From: Paraktedonobacter sp035294465
GTDB taxonomy: Bacteria; Chloroflexota; Ktedonobacteria; Ktedonobacterales; Ktedonobacteraceae
Length of the DNA: 33,861 bases
Assembly: GCA_035294465.1 (NCBI GenBank)
Contig: DATGKW010000074.1
Span: 1-33,861 of the forward strand
Reading direction: 5' to 3'
The translations under genes and the position numbers were made by a program. Within the stretch, counting starts at the first letter, position 1; each line of letters starts with the position of its first letter. Below, one piece after another: positions 22,977 through 30,728 of this stretch. Under the pieces are notes generated by a model. The model had not been told where the DNA came from and made no database searches. It was given only the letters and a program-made list of their open reading frames with translations.

Positions 22977-24536
22977 ATGTCCAGCGAAGCGACAAGCGTA
23001 AATCTCGTATTTTCTCGCCAGGGACCTTTGCAGCGTCATACCCACACATATGACCTGATGCGCCAGTGCATCCACTGCGGCTTCTGCCTCCCAACCTGCC
23101 CGACCTACGCGGTATTAGGAACCGAGATGGACTCGCCGCGCGGACGTATCTACCAGATGCAGGCCGTAGCCGAGCAACGGATGCCCATCTCTGCCGATTT
23201 TGTGGAGCATATGTACTGCTGCCTGGGCTGCCGCGCCTGCGAGACCGCCTGCCCCTCCGGCGTACAGTTCGGTAAGCTGATTGAAGCTGCGCGCGAGCAG
23301 ATCCAGCTAGAAGGAGAGCGGCAGCCATCTTCCAACGGAACAACTTTTCCTACTGCCTCCGAACAAGAGCACGCAGTTGTTTCTCCAACGAATCCACCTG
23401 TAACCAGCTTCGCCAATCGAGCACTGCGTCGCTTCTTCTTTGATATTATGCTGCCCTCGCGTCCGCTCACCTCGCTGGTTTTCGCCGGCCTGAAAGTCTA
23501 TCAGCGCAGCGGCTTACAAGACCTCGCCCACAAAACCGGTTTGATCGAGCGCGTCGATGCCCTGCCTACGCCCTTTCAGGGCAAGCTGCGTACACCAGAG
23601 GCTCTGATGCCGCGAGCAACCGGCGACCTCTTGCCCAGGCCACTGCCCGAAATCACCCCAGCCAGCGGACCAAAGCGCTACCGCGTGGGCTTTATCAGCG
23701 GTTGCATCATGGATCAGGTGTATCGCGACATCAACGAGGCCAGCATTCGCGTCCTGGCCGCCAATGGCTGCGAGGTGATTACACCAGCCAGCCAGCAGTG
23801 CTGCGGGGCACTGCACGTTCACGCGGGGGAAGGCGAACGCGGGCGCGAGTTAGCCCGCCACAACATCGATGTATTTGAGCCATACGCCTGTGACGCGATT
23901 ATCATCAACTCCGCCGGCTGTGGCTCCAATCTCAAAGAATACGGTCATTTACTGCGTGACGATCCCGCTTATGCCGAGCGTGCCCGCGCATTTAGCGCGC
24001 GCGTTAAAGACATCAGCGAATTTCTGGCCGGTCTCGAACAGAAAATCACGCTGGGCGAGCTTCCCTACACCGTCGCGTACCATGATGCCTGCCATCTGGC
24101 TCACGGGCAAAAGATTAAGCAGCAGCCGCGCCAGTTGCTCAAACGCATCCCCGGCCTCAAGCTGGTCGATCTGAAAGAGGCCGACTGGTGCTGTGGAAGC
24201 GCGGGGATCTATAACATCACGAACCAGGAAATGGCCAGCAAGCTGCTCGACCGCAAGATGCAAAACATCATCGCCAGCGGAGCCAGGGTAATCGCCACCG
24301 GCAACCCCGGCTGTATGATGCAAATTGCCCTCGGCGCTCGCTCACGCGGCCTGGAACTCAAAGTTATGCATCCGATCCAGCTTCTTGACGAAGCTTACCG
24401 CGCAGGCGGTTATTATACCCTCCCCGTCCCAGATGTACGCAGTCCACAAATACGCCAGCGCGCGCTCCTCACCGGCCTGGGCATCGGGATTGCCATCGGG
24501 CTACTGATCGCCTGGCGCAAACACAAAAGGAGCTAG
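22977..24536 (+). CDS. glcF: Glycolate oxidase iron-sulfur subunit GlcF with a C-terminal membrane helix
   Basis: A 519-residue GlcF-type protein that passes electrons from the flavin subunits to the respiratory chain. Two 4Fe-4S motifs are near the start: C31, C34, C37, C41 (CIHCGFCLPTC) and C82, C85, C88, C92 (CLGCRACETAC), with the family segment SPRGRIYQMQ between. Two CCG domains follow (QQCCGALHVHAGE and DWCCGSAGIYN). Unlike E. coli GlcF (407), there is an extra loop near residues 110-220 and a C-terminal hydrophobic helix (LLTGLGIGIAIGLLIAW) ending in KHKRS. That helix would tether the complex to the membrane. The ATG follows GAGGAGG. Confidence 0.92.
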   Translation: MSSEATSVNLVFSRQGPLQRHTHTYDLMRQCIHCGFCLPTCPTYAVLGTEMDSPRGRIYQMQAVAEQRMPISADFVEHMYCCLGCRACETACPSGVQFGKLIEAAREQIQLEGERQPSSNGTTFPTASEQEHAVVSPTNPPVTSFANRALRRFFFDIMLPSRPLTSLVFAGLKVYQRSGLQDLAHKTGLIERVDALPTPFQGKLRTPEALMPRATGDLLPRPLPEITPASGPKRYRVGFISGCIMDQVYRDINEASIRVLAANGCEVITPASQQCCGALHVHAGEGERGRELARHNIDVFEPYACDAIIINSAGCGSNLKEYGHLLRDDPAYAERARAFSARVKDISEFLAGLEQKITLGELPYTVAYHDACHLAHGQKIKQQPRQLLKRIPGLKLVDLKEADWCCGSAGIYNITNQEMASKLLDRKMQNIIASGARVIATGNPGCMMQIALGARSRGLELKVMHPIQLLDEAYRAGGYYTLPVPDVRSPQIRQRALLTGLGIGIAIGLLIAWRKHKRS

Positions 24537-24556
24537 AGCGCCGGCATTTACGCTGC

Positions 24557-25444
24557 TCAGCCCACAGGGTGGAGTTGCTGATACTGCCGCCCACGCTCAT
24601 CTAACATCTGGAAATCTTCGTCACTGAGCGAGATATCGGCAGACGCGACATTCTCTTCCAGGTGCTGCGGCGTGCTGGTCCCAGGAATAGGCAGCATCAC
24701 CGGGCTACGTTTGAGCATCCAGGCCAGCGCAAGTGTGCTGGCTGCCGTATTGTATTTTTTTGCAAGCGTATCAAGGATCGAACCCGGCCGCGTCAGATCA
24801 CCAGCTGCCAGAGGAAACCAGGGAATGAAACCAATCTTCTCCCGCGTACAATATTCAAGGATCTCTTCACTCTGCCTGTTCACCAGGTTATAGAGATTCT
24901 GGACAGTGACCACGTGAAAGTACTTTTGTGCTGCCTCTATCTCCGAGACCGTAACTTCGCTTAGACCCGCGTGGCGAATCAATCCCTCCTGCTGCATCTG
25001 TTTGATAACATCAAACTGTTCATCACGCGGAACTTTTGGGTCGATGCGATGCAACTGCCAGAGGTCAAGGCGCTCCACTCCTAGACGACGCAGGCTCATC
25101 AGAACGCACTGGCGCAAGTACTCAGGACGCCCAACTGGCACCCAGCTATCCGGTCCATGGCGCACCAATCCTCCCTTAGTTGCTACGACTATCCCATTAT
25201 AGGGAGCAAGCGCTTCATGGATCAGGTTTTCACTCACCTCTGGACCATAACTATCCGCGGTGTCAACAAAATTGACTCCCAACTCTGGAAGCCGCTTGAG
25301 TGTTAGTAACGCTTCCTGCCGATTGGCAGGCTCGCCCCAGATTCCTGGACCGGTCAGACGCATTGCGCCAAAACCGAGGCGATTCACTGTGAGATCATTG
25401 CCAATAGTAAACTGGCCACTGGCAGAAGCATTGATCGTGCTCAT
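24557..25444 (-). CDS. Aldo/keto reductase
   Basis: A 295-residue NADP(H)-dependent reductase of the AKR (TIM barrel) superfamily. The catalytic aspartate and tyrosine are in VDTADSYGPE, the lysine in VVATKGG and the histidine in QLHRIDP. The C-terminal cofactor segment PIPGTSTPQHLEENV is present. The start is ATG 25444 behind AAGGAG; a longer frame starting at 25486 lacks support. The substrate is unknown. It converges with glcF (20 bases between stops) and diverges from the GNAT gene. Confidence 0.9.
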   Translation of the reverse strand: MSTINASASGQFTIGNDLTVNRLGFGAMRLTGPGIWGEPANRQEALLTLKRLPELGVNFVDTADSYGPEVSENLIHEALAPYNGIVVATKGGLVRHGPDSWVPVGRPEYLRQCVLMSLRRLGVERLDLWQLHRIDPKVPRDEQFDVIKQMQQEGLIRHAGLSEVTVSEIEAAQKYFHVVTVQNLYNLVNRQSEEILEYCTREKIGFIPWFPLAAGDLTRPGSILDTLAKKYNTAASTLALAWMLKRSPVMLPIPGTSTPQHLEENVASADISLSDEDFQMLDERGRQYQQLHPVG

Positions 25445-25665
25445 ACTATTCTCCTTCTCTCGCTCGTTCTCTTTCCATTCTGGCACGAAGAAAGGAAGAC
25501 AGCGGTTTCTCGTCGAGTTTTCCAGATATCAGCCATTTACATTTCCTTAAAAAGGCACGGTAGAGCCTTTATGAATAGGCCAGAGCTGGCTGCTCGCAGC
25601 TTGACAAAGACGCGCCTCTGCTCTTGACGGGAACCCAATCAGCAGAGCAGGTGGCATGACCGATC

Positions 25666-25674
25666 TGCTATAAT
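25666..25674 (+). promoter_or_regulatory. Extended -10 promoter of the GNAT gene
   Basis: TGCTATAAT is a consensus -10 hexamer (25669-25674) with the TGn extension, 22 bases before the start codon. No good -35 element is seen at 16-18 bases. Confidence 0.5.
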
Positions 25675-25696
25675 TAAGTCAGCAGGAGGGTTCACT

Positions 25697-26176
25697 ATGC
25701 AATTTACACTCAGAGCGCTCACCCGGCAGGACATCAAGGCTATACACACCTGGCGCTACCCCAACCCTTACGCCCGCTATAACGGAGATACGCTCACCTT
25801 TGACATGCGGTTATTCTTATTTTTCCGTGCCATATTCAGCAACCCTCCCTATGAATACTTCGCGGTAGAGAACGAACACGGAGAGCTGGTCGGGCTTTTC
25901 CAATTCATGAGACGCCCACAAAACACCATCCTCATCGGCTTAGGCATGCGCCCCGACCTCACCGGCCAGGGACACGGCCTGGCCTTTGTAGAAGCCGGCC
26001 TAGCCTTCGCTCGGCAGCGTTATGCCCCCAAAACGTTTCGCCTGAACGTTTTCGCCTCCAATCCACGCGCTGAGAAAGTGTACACACGAGCGGGGTTTGA
26101 GGTGGTCAGGAAATTCAGCAGGTTTACTTTTCGTGGTCTGGAAACCGTACATGAAATGAAGCGAGAGGAAGCATAG
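25697..26176 (+). CDS. GNAT family N-acetyltransferase
   Basis: A 159-residue acetyl-CoA-dependent acetyltransferase. The acetyl-CoA-binding motif A reads GMRPDLTGQGHGLAFVEAGLAFA. The closing strand-helix pair AERV-like motif follows (NPRAEKVYTRAGFEVVRKF), typical of RimI-type GNATs. The ATG follows GGAGGG at a good distance. The acceptor (protein, amine or drug) is unknown. Confidence 0.88.
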   Translation: MQFTLRALTRQDIKAIHTWRYPNPYARYNGDTLTFDMRLFLFFRAIFSNPPYEYFAVENEHGELVGLFQFMRRPQNTILIGLGMRPDLTGQGHGLAFVEAGLAFARQRYAPKTFRLNVFASNPRAEKVYTRAGFEVVRKFSRFTFRGLETVHEMKREEA

Positions 26177-26236
26177 AGGAAGCGTATTGCAGAGGACTGC
26201 ATGAATCTGCCGGGGCAGGTCAGCATAATCAAAACT

Positions 26237-26259
26237 CTAAGGAACTCGGCGCTCCTTAG
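26237..26259 (-). terminator. Possible terminator of the dna2-ribokinase operon
   Basis: CTAAGGA (26237-26243) and TCCTTAG (26253-26259) make a perfect 7-pair stem with a 9-base loop. On the minus strand it is followed by AGTTTTG, a weak U-tract. It lies about 50 bases beyond the ribokinase stop, between convergent genes. Confidence 0.45.
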
Positions 26260-26310
26260 CTCCCTTCGCCTTCTCTGAGATCCTGCCTGAATGCTCTCTT
26301 CACAACTTTT

Positions 26311-27264
26311 TTATCGCTGCAACAGCGCCTCAACCTCAGCACGCGTAGGCAATCCCGATTGCGCGCCAAATTTTGTCACCTTGAGGGCGCTGGCATACAC
26401 AGCGAAACGCAGCGCCTCCTCAGATGATTGGCCTTCGCTCCGAGCCACGACAAAGGCCCCGGCAAAGCAATCGCCCGCCGCAGTGGTATCCACCACTTGC
26501 ATAACAGGAGCCGCTACATGCACGGTATTTCCAGCTTCCGCCAGGATGGCTCCCTGCGCGCCCAACGTAATCACGACCCTGGCAATCCCCCGGCTCTGTA
26601 GATCGCTTGCCAGCAGAGTAGCTTCAGGCAAACTCTGGATTACCAGCCCTGGCTTCTGCCCGGCCAGCGCATCACGCAAGAAGCTGGCCTCGGTTTCATT
26701 GACGATCAGCGCATCTAGCCGACGTAGAGTCTCCAGTGGCAGGGCCTGCGCCGGAGCCAGGTTGAGAAACACCGGCACACCCGCCCGGTATCCGGCTGCA
26801 ATCAGGTTTGTGACTGTCCCCAGGGGAATCTCCATCTGGAGCACAAGCGCGCGAGTCTCCGGCAGAGCCGCGAAGATTCGCCGCACCTGGGCTGCATCTT
26901 CACCTACACGCATATTCGCGCCAGAAGCTACTACAATCGCATTCTCACCTTCAGGTGAAAGAAATATGAAAGCTACGCCGCTGGCTTCCTGCTCATCCAC
27001 CACAATCAGGGAGGTATCGACTCCATCAGCCTGCAAAGCCTGGAGTAGCTGCGAACCAAAGGGGTCGCGACCAACGCGCCCGGCCATTCTCACAGCAGCT
27101 CCCAGCCGCGCTATCGCCACAGCTTGATTCGCGCCCTTCCCACCCGGTATCAGGCGCAGCGAACCAGCACCCAACAGTGTCTCGCCCATAACCGGCAGGC
27201 GAGCGACCTGTACAACTTGATCCATATTGAGACTTCCTACGACGAGAATACTTTGCCGGGTCAC
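26311..27264 (-). CDS. rbsK: Ribokinase (PfkB family)
   Basis: A 317-residue PfkB-family sugar kinase that phosphorylates ribose to ribose-5-phosphate. The N-terminal signature GSLNMDQVVQVARLPVMGET and the GGKGANQAVAIARLG loop match ribokinase closely. The C-terminal signature DTTAAGDCFAGAFVVA carries the catalytic aspartate, with AAGD in place of the common GAGD. It starts at GTG 27264, six bases after an AGGAGA site. It begins 11 bases after the stop of the Dna2-like gene and is probably cotranscribed. No ribose transporter is in the window. Confidence 0.9.
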   Translation of the reverse strand: MTRQSILVVGSLNMDQVVQVARLPVMGETLLGAGSLRLIPGGKGANQAVAIARLGAAVRMAGRVGRDPFGSQLLQALQADGVDTSLIVVDEQEASGVAFIFLSPEGENAIVVASGANMRVGEDAAQVRRIFAALPETRALVLQMEIPLGTVTNLIAAGYRAGVPVFLNLAPAQALPLETLRRLDALIVNETEASFLRDALAGQKPGLVIQSLPEATLLASDLQSRGIARVVITLGAQGAILAEAGNTVHVAAPVMQVVDTTAAGDCFAGAFVVARSEGQSSEEALRFAVYASALKVTKFGAQSGLPTRAEVEALLQR

Positions 27265-27275
27265 AACTTTCTCCT

Positions 27276-30200
27276 CTACTCACTTCTATACGAAAACACA
27301 GTTTGTAATTCTCGACAATACGAGAGAAGCTGCTTGAATACTGGAAGATCTTCAAGCGCGCCGGCGTTCCCCACAAGGATCAGTTTGCGCTGAGCGCGTG
27401 TGAGCGCAACGTTCAGGCGGTGCTCGTTTGTCAGGTGTTCGCGCAACTGGCTCTCGGCGGGTGGCGCAGACGAGGTAGCGAAAGAGATAATAATGACGGG
27501 CCGCTCTCCGCCTTGAAAACGATCTACCGTGTCAACGCTCAAGGGCGTCTCAATCGGCAGGGCCGACCAGCCCAAAGCGTCATCATTGCTGAATAAATGC
27601 CGGCGCAGGTTGGCAACTTGGGCGCGATAGGGCGCGATCACGCCGATCTCTTCCTCGCGCACGCCGCGCGCCAGCAGTCCGGCGATAACTTCGCGTACTA
27701 CGCACGCCTCGGCATTGCTCATCTTGACCTCGGTCTTGCTTGCCTGCCTGCGTACATCGAGAAAAACCATCGGCAAATCTGCGCGTAAAGCCTGGAGAAC
27801 AGCTCCAGACACAGGCATACTGGCTGGCGAAGCCCGAAGCAAATTCAGGCGTCGCCTGGCTACTGCATAATGCGCCAGCAGGCTATTGTTGTAGAATATG
27901 TGCGAGGCGAATCTAGAGATAATTTCGTGCATGCGATATTGTACGCGCAGCGGCACGCACGCGCTCACCACCCGTGCATCTTCCCGCCGCGCTTCTTCGT
28001 CTAGACGCTTGAGCCTGCTAAAGAGCGATTCAGCCAGTCCCTGCTCTGCCGCTTCCTTATTGAGGACAAGCGGCGGCAGTTGTTTTTCGTCTCCTACGAG
28101 GATAAAACGCCTGGCAAAGCGCAGCGCACCCAGAATGGCCGGGATGGTCAGTTGCCCGGCTTCGTCGATCAGAGCTACGTCAAATTGCAGAAGCGCACTC
28201 TCGTTGCCCAGCTGGCTATCCCGCACGAAAGGCGTGTACTTATCTGAAGACCAGGAAGCGGCGGTCGCCGCAACAACAGGGCTGTTACGCAGCAGTTCGC
28301 GGATATCCTGGCTCGTCGATACAGATCCCCAGGGCACTTGCGTGCTGCTCAATTCTTGCAAAAGTCGGGGGCGTACTGCCTCATCCACGCTACGTTCGTG
28401 GCCCAGGCGAATATATTCGTGAAAATCCTCCCGCGTCAGGCGCAGGAGCATATTATCAACCGCTTGATTGGTGAAAGCTGCCAGCAGCACGCGCTGTCCT
28501 TGCCGACAAAGACGCTTGACAATCTCGGCGATCACGCTGGTTTTGCCTGTGCCGGGCGGGCCGTGAATAAGGAGATAATCGCGCATCTGGAGAGCGCGGA
28601 TTACGGCCAGATTCTGCTCCCTGTTAAAATCAGGGCGCGGGGCGAATTGCTGCCGGGTAAAACGTGGGCGCAGGGCGCCACTTACCAGGCCGCGCACATG
28701 CTCATCCGCCTCAAGCCAGCGCAGCAAGTTTTGCACCGTGCGCACATGCACAATGCTCGTATCGTAGCGGTCCAGGAGCGCCGGGTGAGCGATAAATTCG
28801 GGCGTCCAGACCTTTACCCGCTCCGAACTCACGCTAAGAATCGTGCCGGTGACCACTTCGCCGGTGACAGGATCACCATCGCTTAGCAGGATCTCATCAC
28901 CCTCGCGCAGTTCCGAAGTATTATGGCAAGCAAACGTCTGATACCATTCGCCCTGCTCTGTAGGCTCAGGTTTATCCAGTGGAATCAGGCCGCTGATCGC
29001 CGTACCGCGCGCCACTCGCTCCTCCACAGGCATTTGCCAGAGCTGGGCCTGTTGCTTCTCGATCTCATAACCTTCTTTCTGAAGCAGCTCATAATACCGC
29101 ACGAAGAAGTCCCGATCCTGGGATGAGAAATCCTTCACCGATAGCAGATTACTGTGTTTGCCATTCGGCTGAGCCGAGCCTGCCGCGAATAATTCTGCCT
29201 GATTGGAACTTTCTTCTTCACCCCCTTGCTCTGGCTGAGGGAGCTCCGGGGGCTGCCAGTTCAGAAGTTCGGAGACCTGCGCGCAGCGATCCAGCATGGC
29301 ACATTTAGTGCAGCGCGAAGCCCCGGGCGGCGGCGGGGGAAAGCCTGTGGCATGACTCAGAACAAGCGTGTTGCGCGTGGCGTTGACCTGTTGGAGCTGG
29401 CGAATCGTGAAAGGAATGCCAAAATCCTGAGCTTCTTGCGGCGTGCCGCTATAAAGCAGGGTAGCCAGCGCCTTCTTCATACGCGACTCACGGCGCACGG
29501 TCAGCAGCGCGTGATAGCCCTGGACCTGCCACCTGTGCGCCGAACGCGGCAGAGGGCCACTGGCCCCACCGGTCTTGAGTTCCAGCAGGCGGCGGCGTCC
29601 GTTCTGCTGCCAAAGCAGGTCCAACCTGCCACGCAGCCCGATCTCCGGCGCCAGCAGGAACGTCTCGGCCCGCACCAGATTCTCGCTGTGCCCGGCGTTC
29701 TTTTCTTCATCACCTCCCTCTGACAGGTCCCAGAGCGTTGCTCGCTGCTTGTTAAACCAGTTGGCCAGGCTCTCCAGGTGAGGCGCAACTTCTGCGCGCA
29801 TAGCCTCTGCCGAGGTATTAAGCAAAGCCAAATCGATGCGGGACTCCGCCAGTTCGCGGTCCAGGTGCCGATGCAGAATCGCCAACGGCTCCTCGTTGCC
29901 GGTCGAACTCTGCTCACGCGTATAACGCCTGCGGTCCTGCTCCTTGAGCAATTCTTTAAAGCAGGCATGCACGAGATTGCCACGCAAGGCCGCGGTCGAA
30001 GCACCCGAAGGGGCCAGGCGATTGAGCAAATACTGGCGCGCGCAATATTCAGCCTGATTGAGGTCGGTAATGTTCAGAATGGTATCCGGCTCCAGGATAG
30101 CCAGCGTATAGATGTTCGCCCGGTAGCGCTTTACGCTGCGCCCGTGAAGTGTCGTGGTTGTCGTGGTCGGTGGCAGATGATAGATGCGCAGCGTGAGGCG

Positions 30201-30455
30201 GTATTTCGACAGCGAGCCGTGCAAAGCACGTAAACCACTGACCAGGCCGCGATAGTAGCGATTCAGCGTAATGGAGGCATAGGTCTCTCCAACTTTCAGC
30301 GTCACCCAGGGTACGCTCTCTCCATCGATCACAGCTTCATGCGCAGCAATGAGCAGCCCTTCCAGCCTGTCCACGCTACAGGGCTGAGGATCGAGCGCGC
30401 AAAGAAAGCAGGTTTGCGCGGCCTGCCGGCCCTCAGAGGCTTCATGAACGGCCAT
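27276..30455 (-). CDS. Dna2-like Fe-S nuclease / superfamily 1B helicase
   Basis: A 1059-residue protein with the domain order of eukaryotic Dna2. The nuclease part (about 115-395) has EYCARQ C138, H163, D279 in GRLDLL, E292 and K294 in LELKTG. A cysteine triplet C382, C385, C391 completes the four-cysteine iron-sulfur pattern seen in Cas4, AddB and Dna2. A helicase of the Upf1/Dna2 class follows from about 605: Walker A GPPGTGKTS (632-640), DEAGQLTIPA, GDEKQLPPL, QYRMHE, VDRFQGGERPV and NVALTRAQRKL. An extra N-terminal cysteine set (C16, C19, C26) could bind zinc. The likely role is DNA end resection or flap processing. The ATG at 30455 has only a weak ribosome binding site. Confidence 0.88.
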   Translation of the reverse strand: MAVHEASEGRQAAQTCFLCALDPQPCSVDRLEGLLIAAHEAVIDGESVPWVTLKVGETYASITLNRYYRGLVSGLRALHGSLSKYRLTLRIYHLPPTTTTTTLHGRSVKRYRANIYTLAILEPDTILNITDLNQAEYCARQYLLNRLAPSGASTAALRGNLVHACFKELLKEQDRRRYTREQSSTGNEEPLAILHRHLDRELAESRIDLALLNTSAEAMRAEVAPHLESLANWFNKQRATLWDLSEGGDEEKNAGHSENLVRAETFLLAPEIGLRGRLDLLWQQNGRRRLLELKTGGASGPLPRSAHRWQVQGYHALLTVRRESRMKKALATLLYSGTPQEAQDFGIPFTIRQLQQVNATRNTLVLSHATGFPPPPPGASRCTKCAMLDRCAQVSELLNWQPPELPQPEQGGEEESSNQAELFAAGSAQPNGKHSNLLSVKDFSSQDRDFFVRYYELLQKEGYEIEKQQAQLWQMPVEERVARGTAISGLIPLDKPEPTEQGEWYQTFACHNTSELREGDEILLSDGDPVTGEVVTGTILSVSSERVKVWTPEFIAHPALLDRYDTSIVHVRTVQNLLRWLEADEHVRGLVSGALRPRFTRQQFAPRPDFNREQNLAVIRALQMRDYLLIHGPPGTGKTSVIAEIVKRLCRQGQRVLLAAFTNQAVDNMLLRLTREDFHEYIRLGHERSVDEAVRPRLLQELSSTQVPWGSVSTSQDIRELLRNSPVVAATAASWSSDKYTPFVRDSQLGNESALLQFDVALIDEAGQLTIPAILGALRFARRFILVGDEKQLPPLVLNKEAAEQGLAESLFSRLKRLDEEARREDARVVSACVPLRVQYRMHEIISRFASHIFYNNSLLAHYAVARRRLNLLRASPASMPVSGAVLQALRADLPMVFLDVRRQASKTEVKMSNAEACVVREVIAGLLARGVREEEIGVIAPYRAQVANLRRHLFSNDDALGWSALPIETPLSVDTVDRFQGGERPVIIISFATSSAPPAESQLREHLTNEHRLNVALTRAQRKLILVGNAGALEDLPVFKQLLSYCRELQTVFSYRSE

Positions 30456-30504
30456 AGATCTCTGCTCGCTTCCCGTGCTAGTTTATCGTTTTCTTTCTGC
30501 TGGC

Positions 30505-30533
30505 AGTGTAGGAGACAAATGTCTTTTCGTCAA
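30505..30533 (-). promoter_or_regulatory. Promoter of the dna2-ribokinase operon
   Basis: Read on the minus strand: TTGACG (30528-30533), 17 bases, then TACACT (30505-30510). The spacer contains a dyad, AGACA (30513-30517), AA and TGTCT (30520-30524), that could bind a repressor. The predicted start lies about 45 bases upstream of the ATG. Confidence 0.6.
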
Positions 30534-30663
30534 GTATGGGAACATATTTCTGCCTCTTCAGTTTTCCCGACGTAAAACAAGGGATTTTCTCCGCTCAGGG
30601 CAATTCTCTGAAGCTTGCCTCTGGCTTGCCTGCATGTAGAGGCGGGAACTTCCTTCCATATCT

Positions 30664-30693
30664 TTTCCAAAGACTAGATGGCTAAGATATAAT
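30664..30693 (+). promoter_or_regulatory. Promoter of the DUF711 gene
   Basis: TTTCCA (30664-30669), an 18-base spacer and a perfect TATAAT (30688-30693) lie 36 bases upstream of the start codon. The -10 element is strong; the -35 matches at four of six positions. Confidence 0.6.
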
Positions 30694-30728
30694 CAGTACA
30701 GAATCTTCCTGAGAGATGAGATATACCC

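Noticed and set aside
26291..27127. Open frame of 278 codons on the plus strand over rbsK
   Set aside because: It is antisense to a well-conserved ribokinase, and its composition (Ser, Ala, Arg rich) is typical of a shadow frame.
30617..30643. GCCTCT/AGAGGC inverted repeat upstream of the DUF711 promoter
   Set aside because: Six-base arms with a 15-base loop are weak, and nothing links them to regulation.
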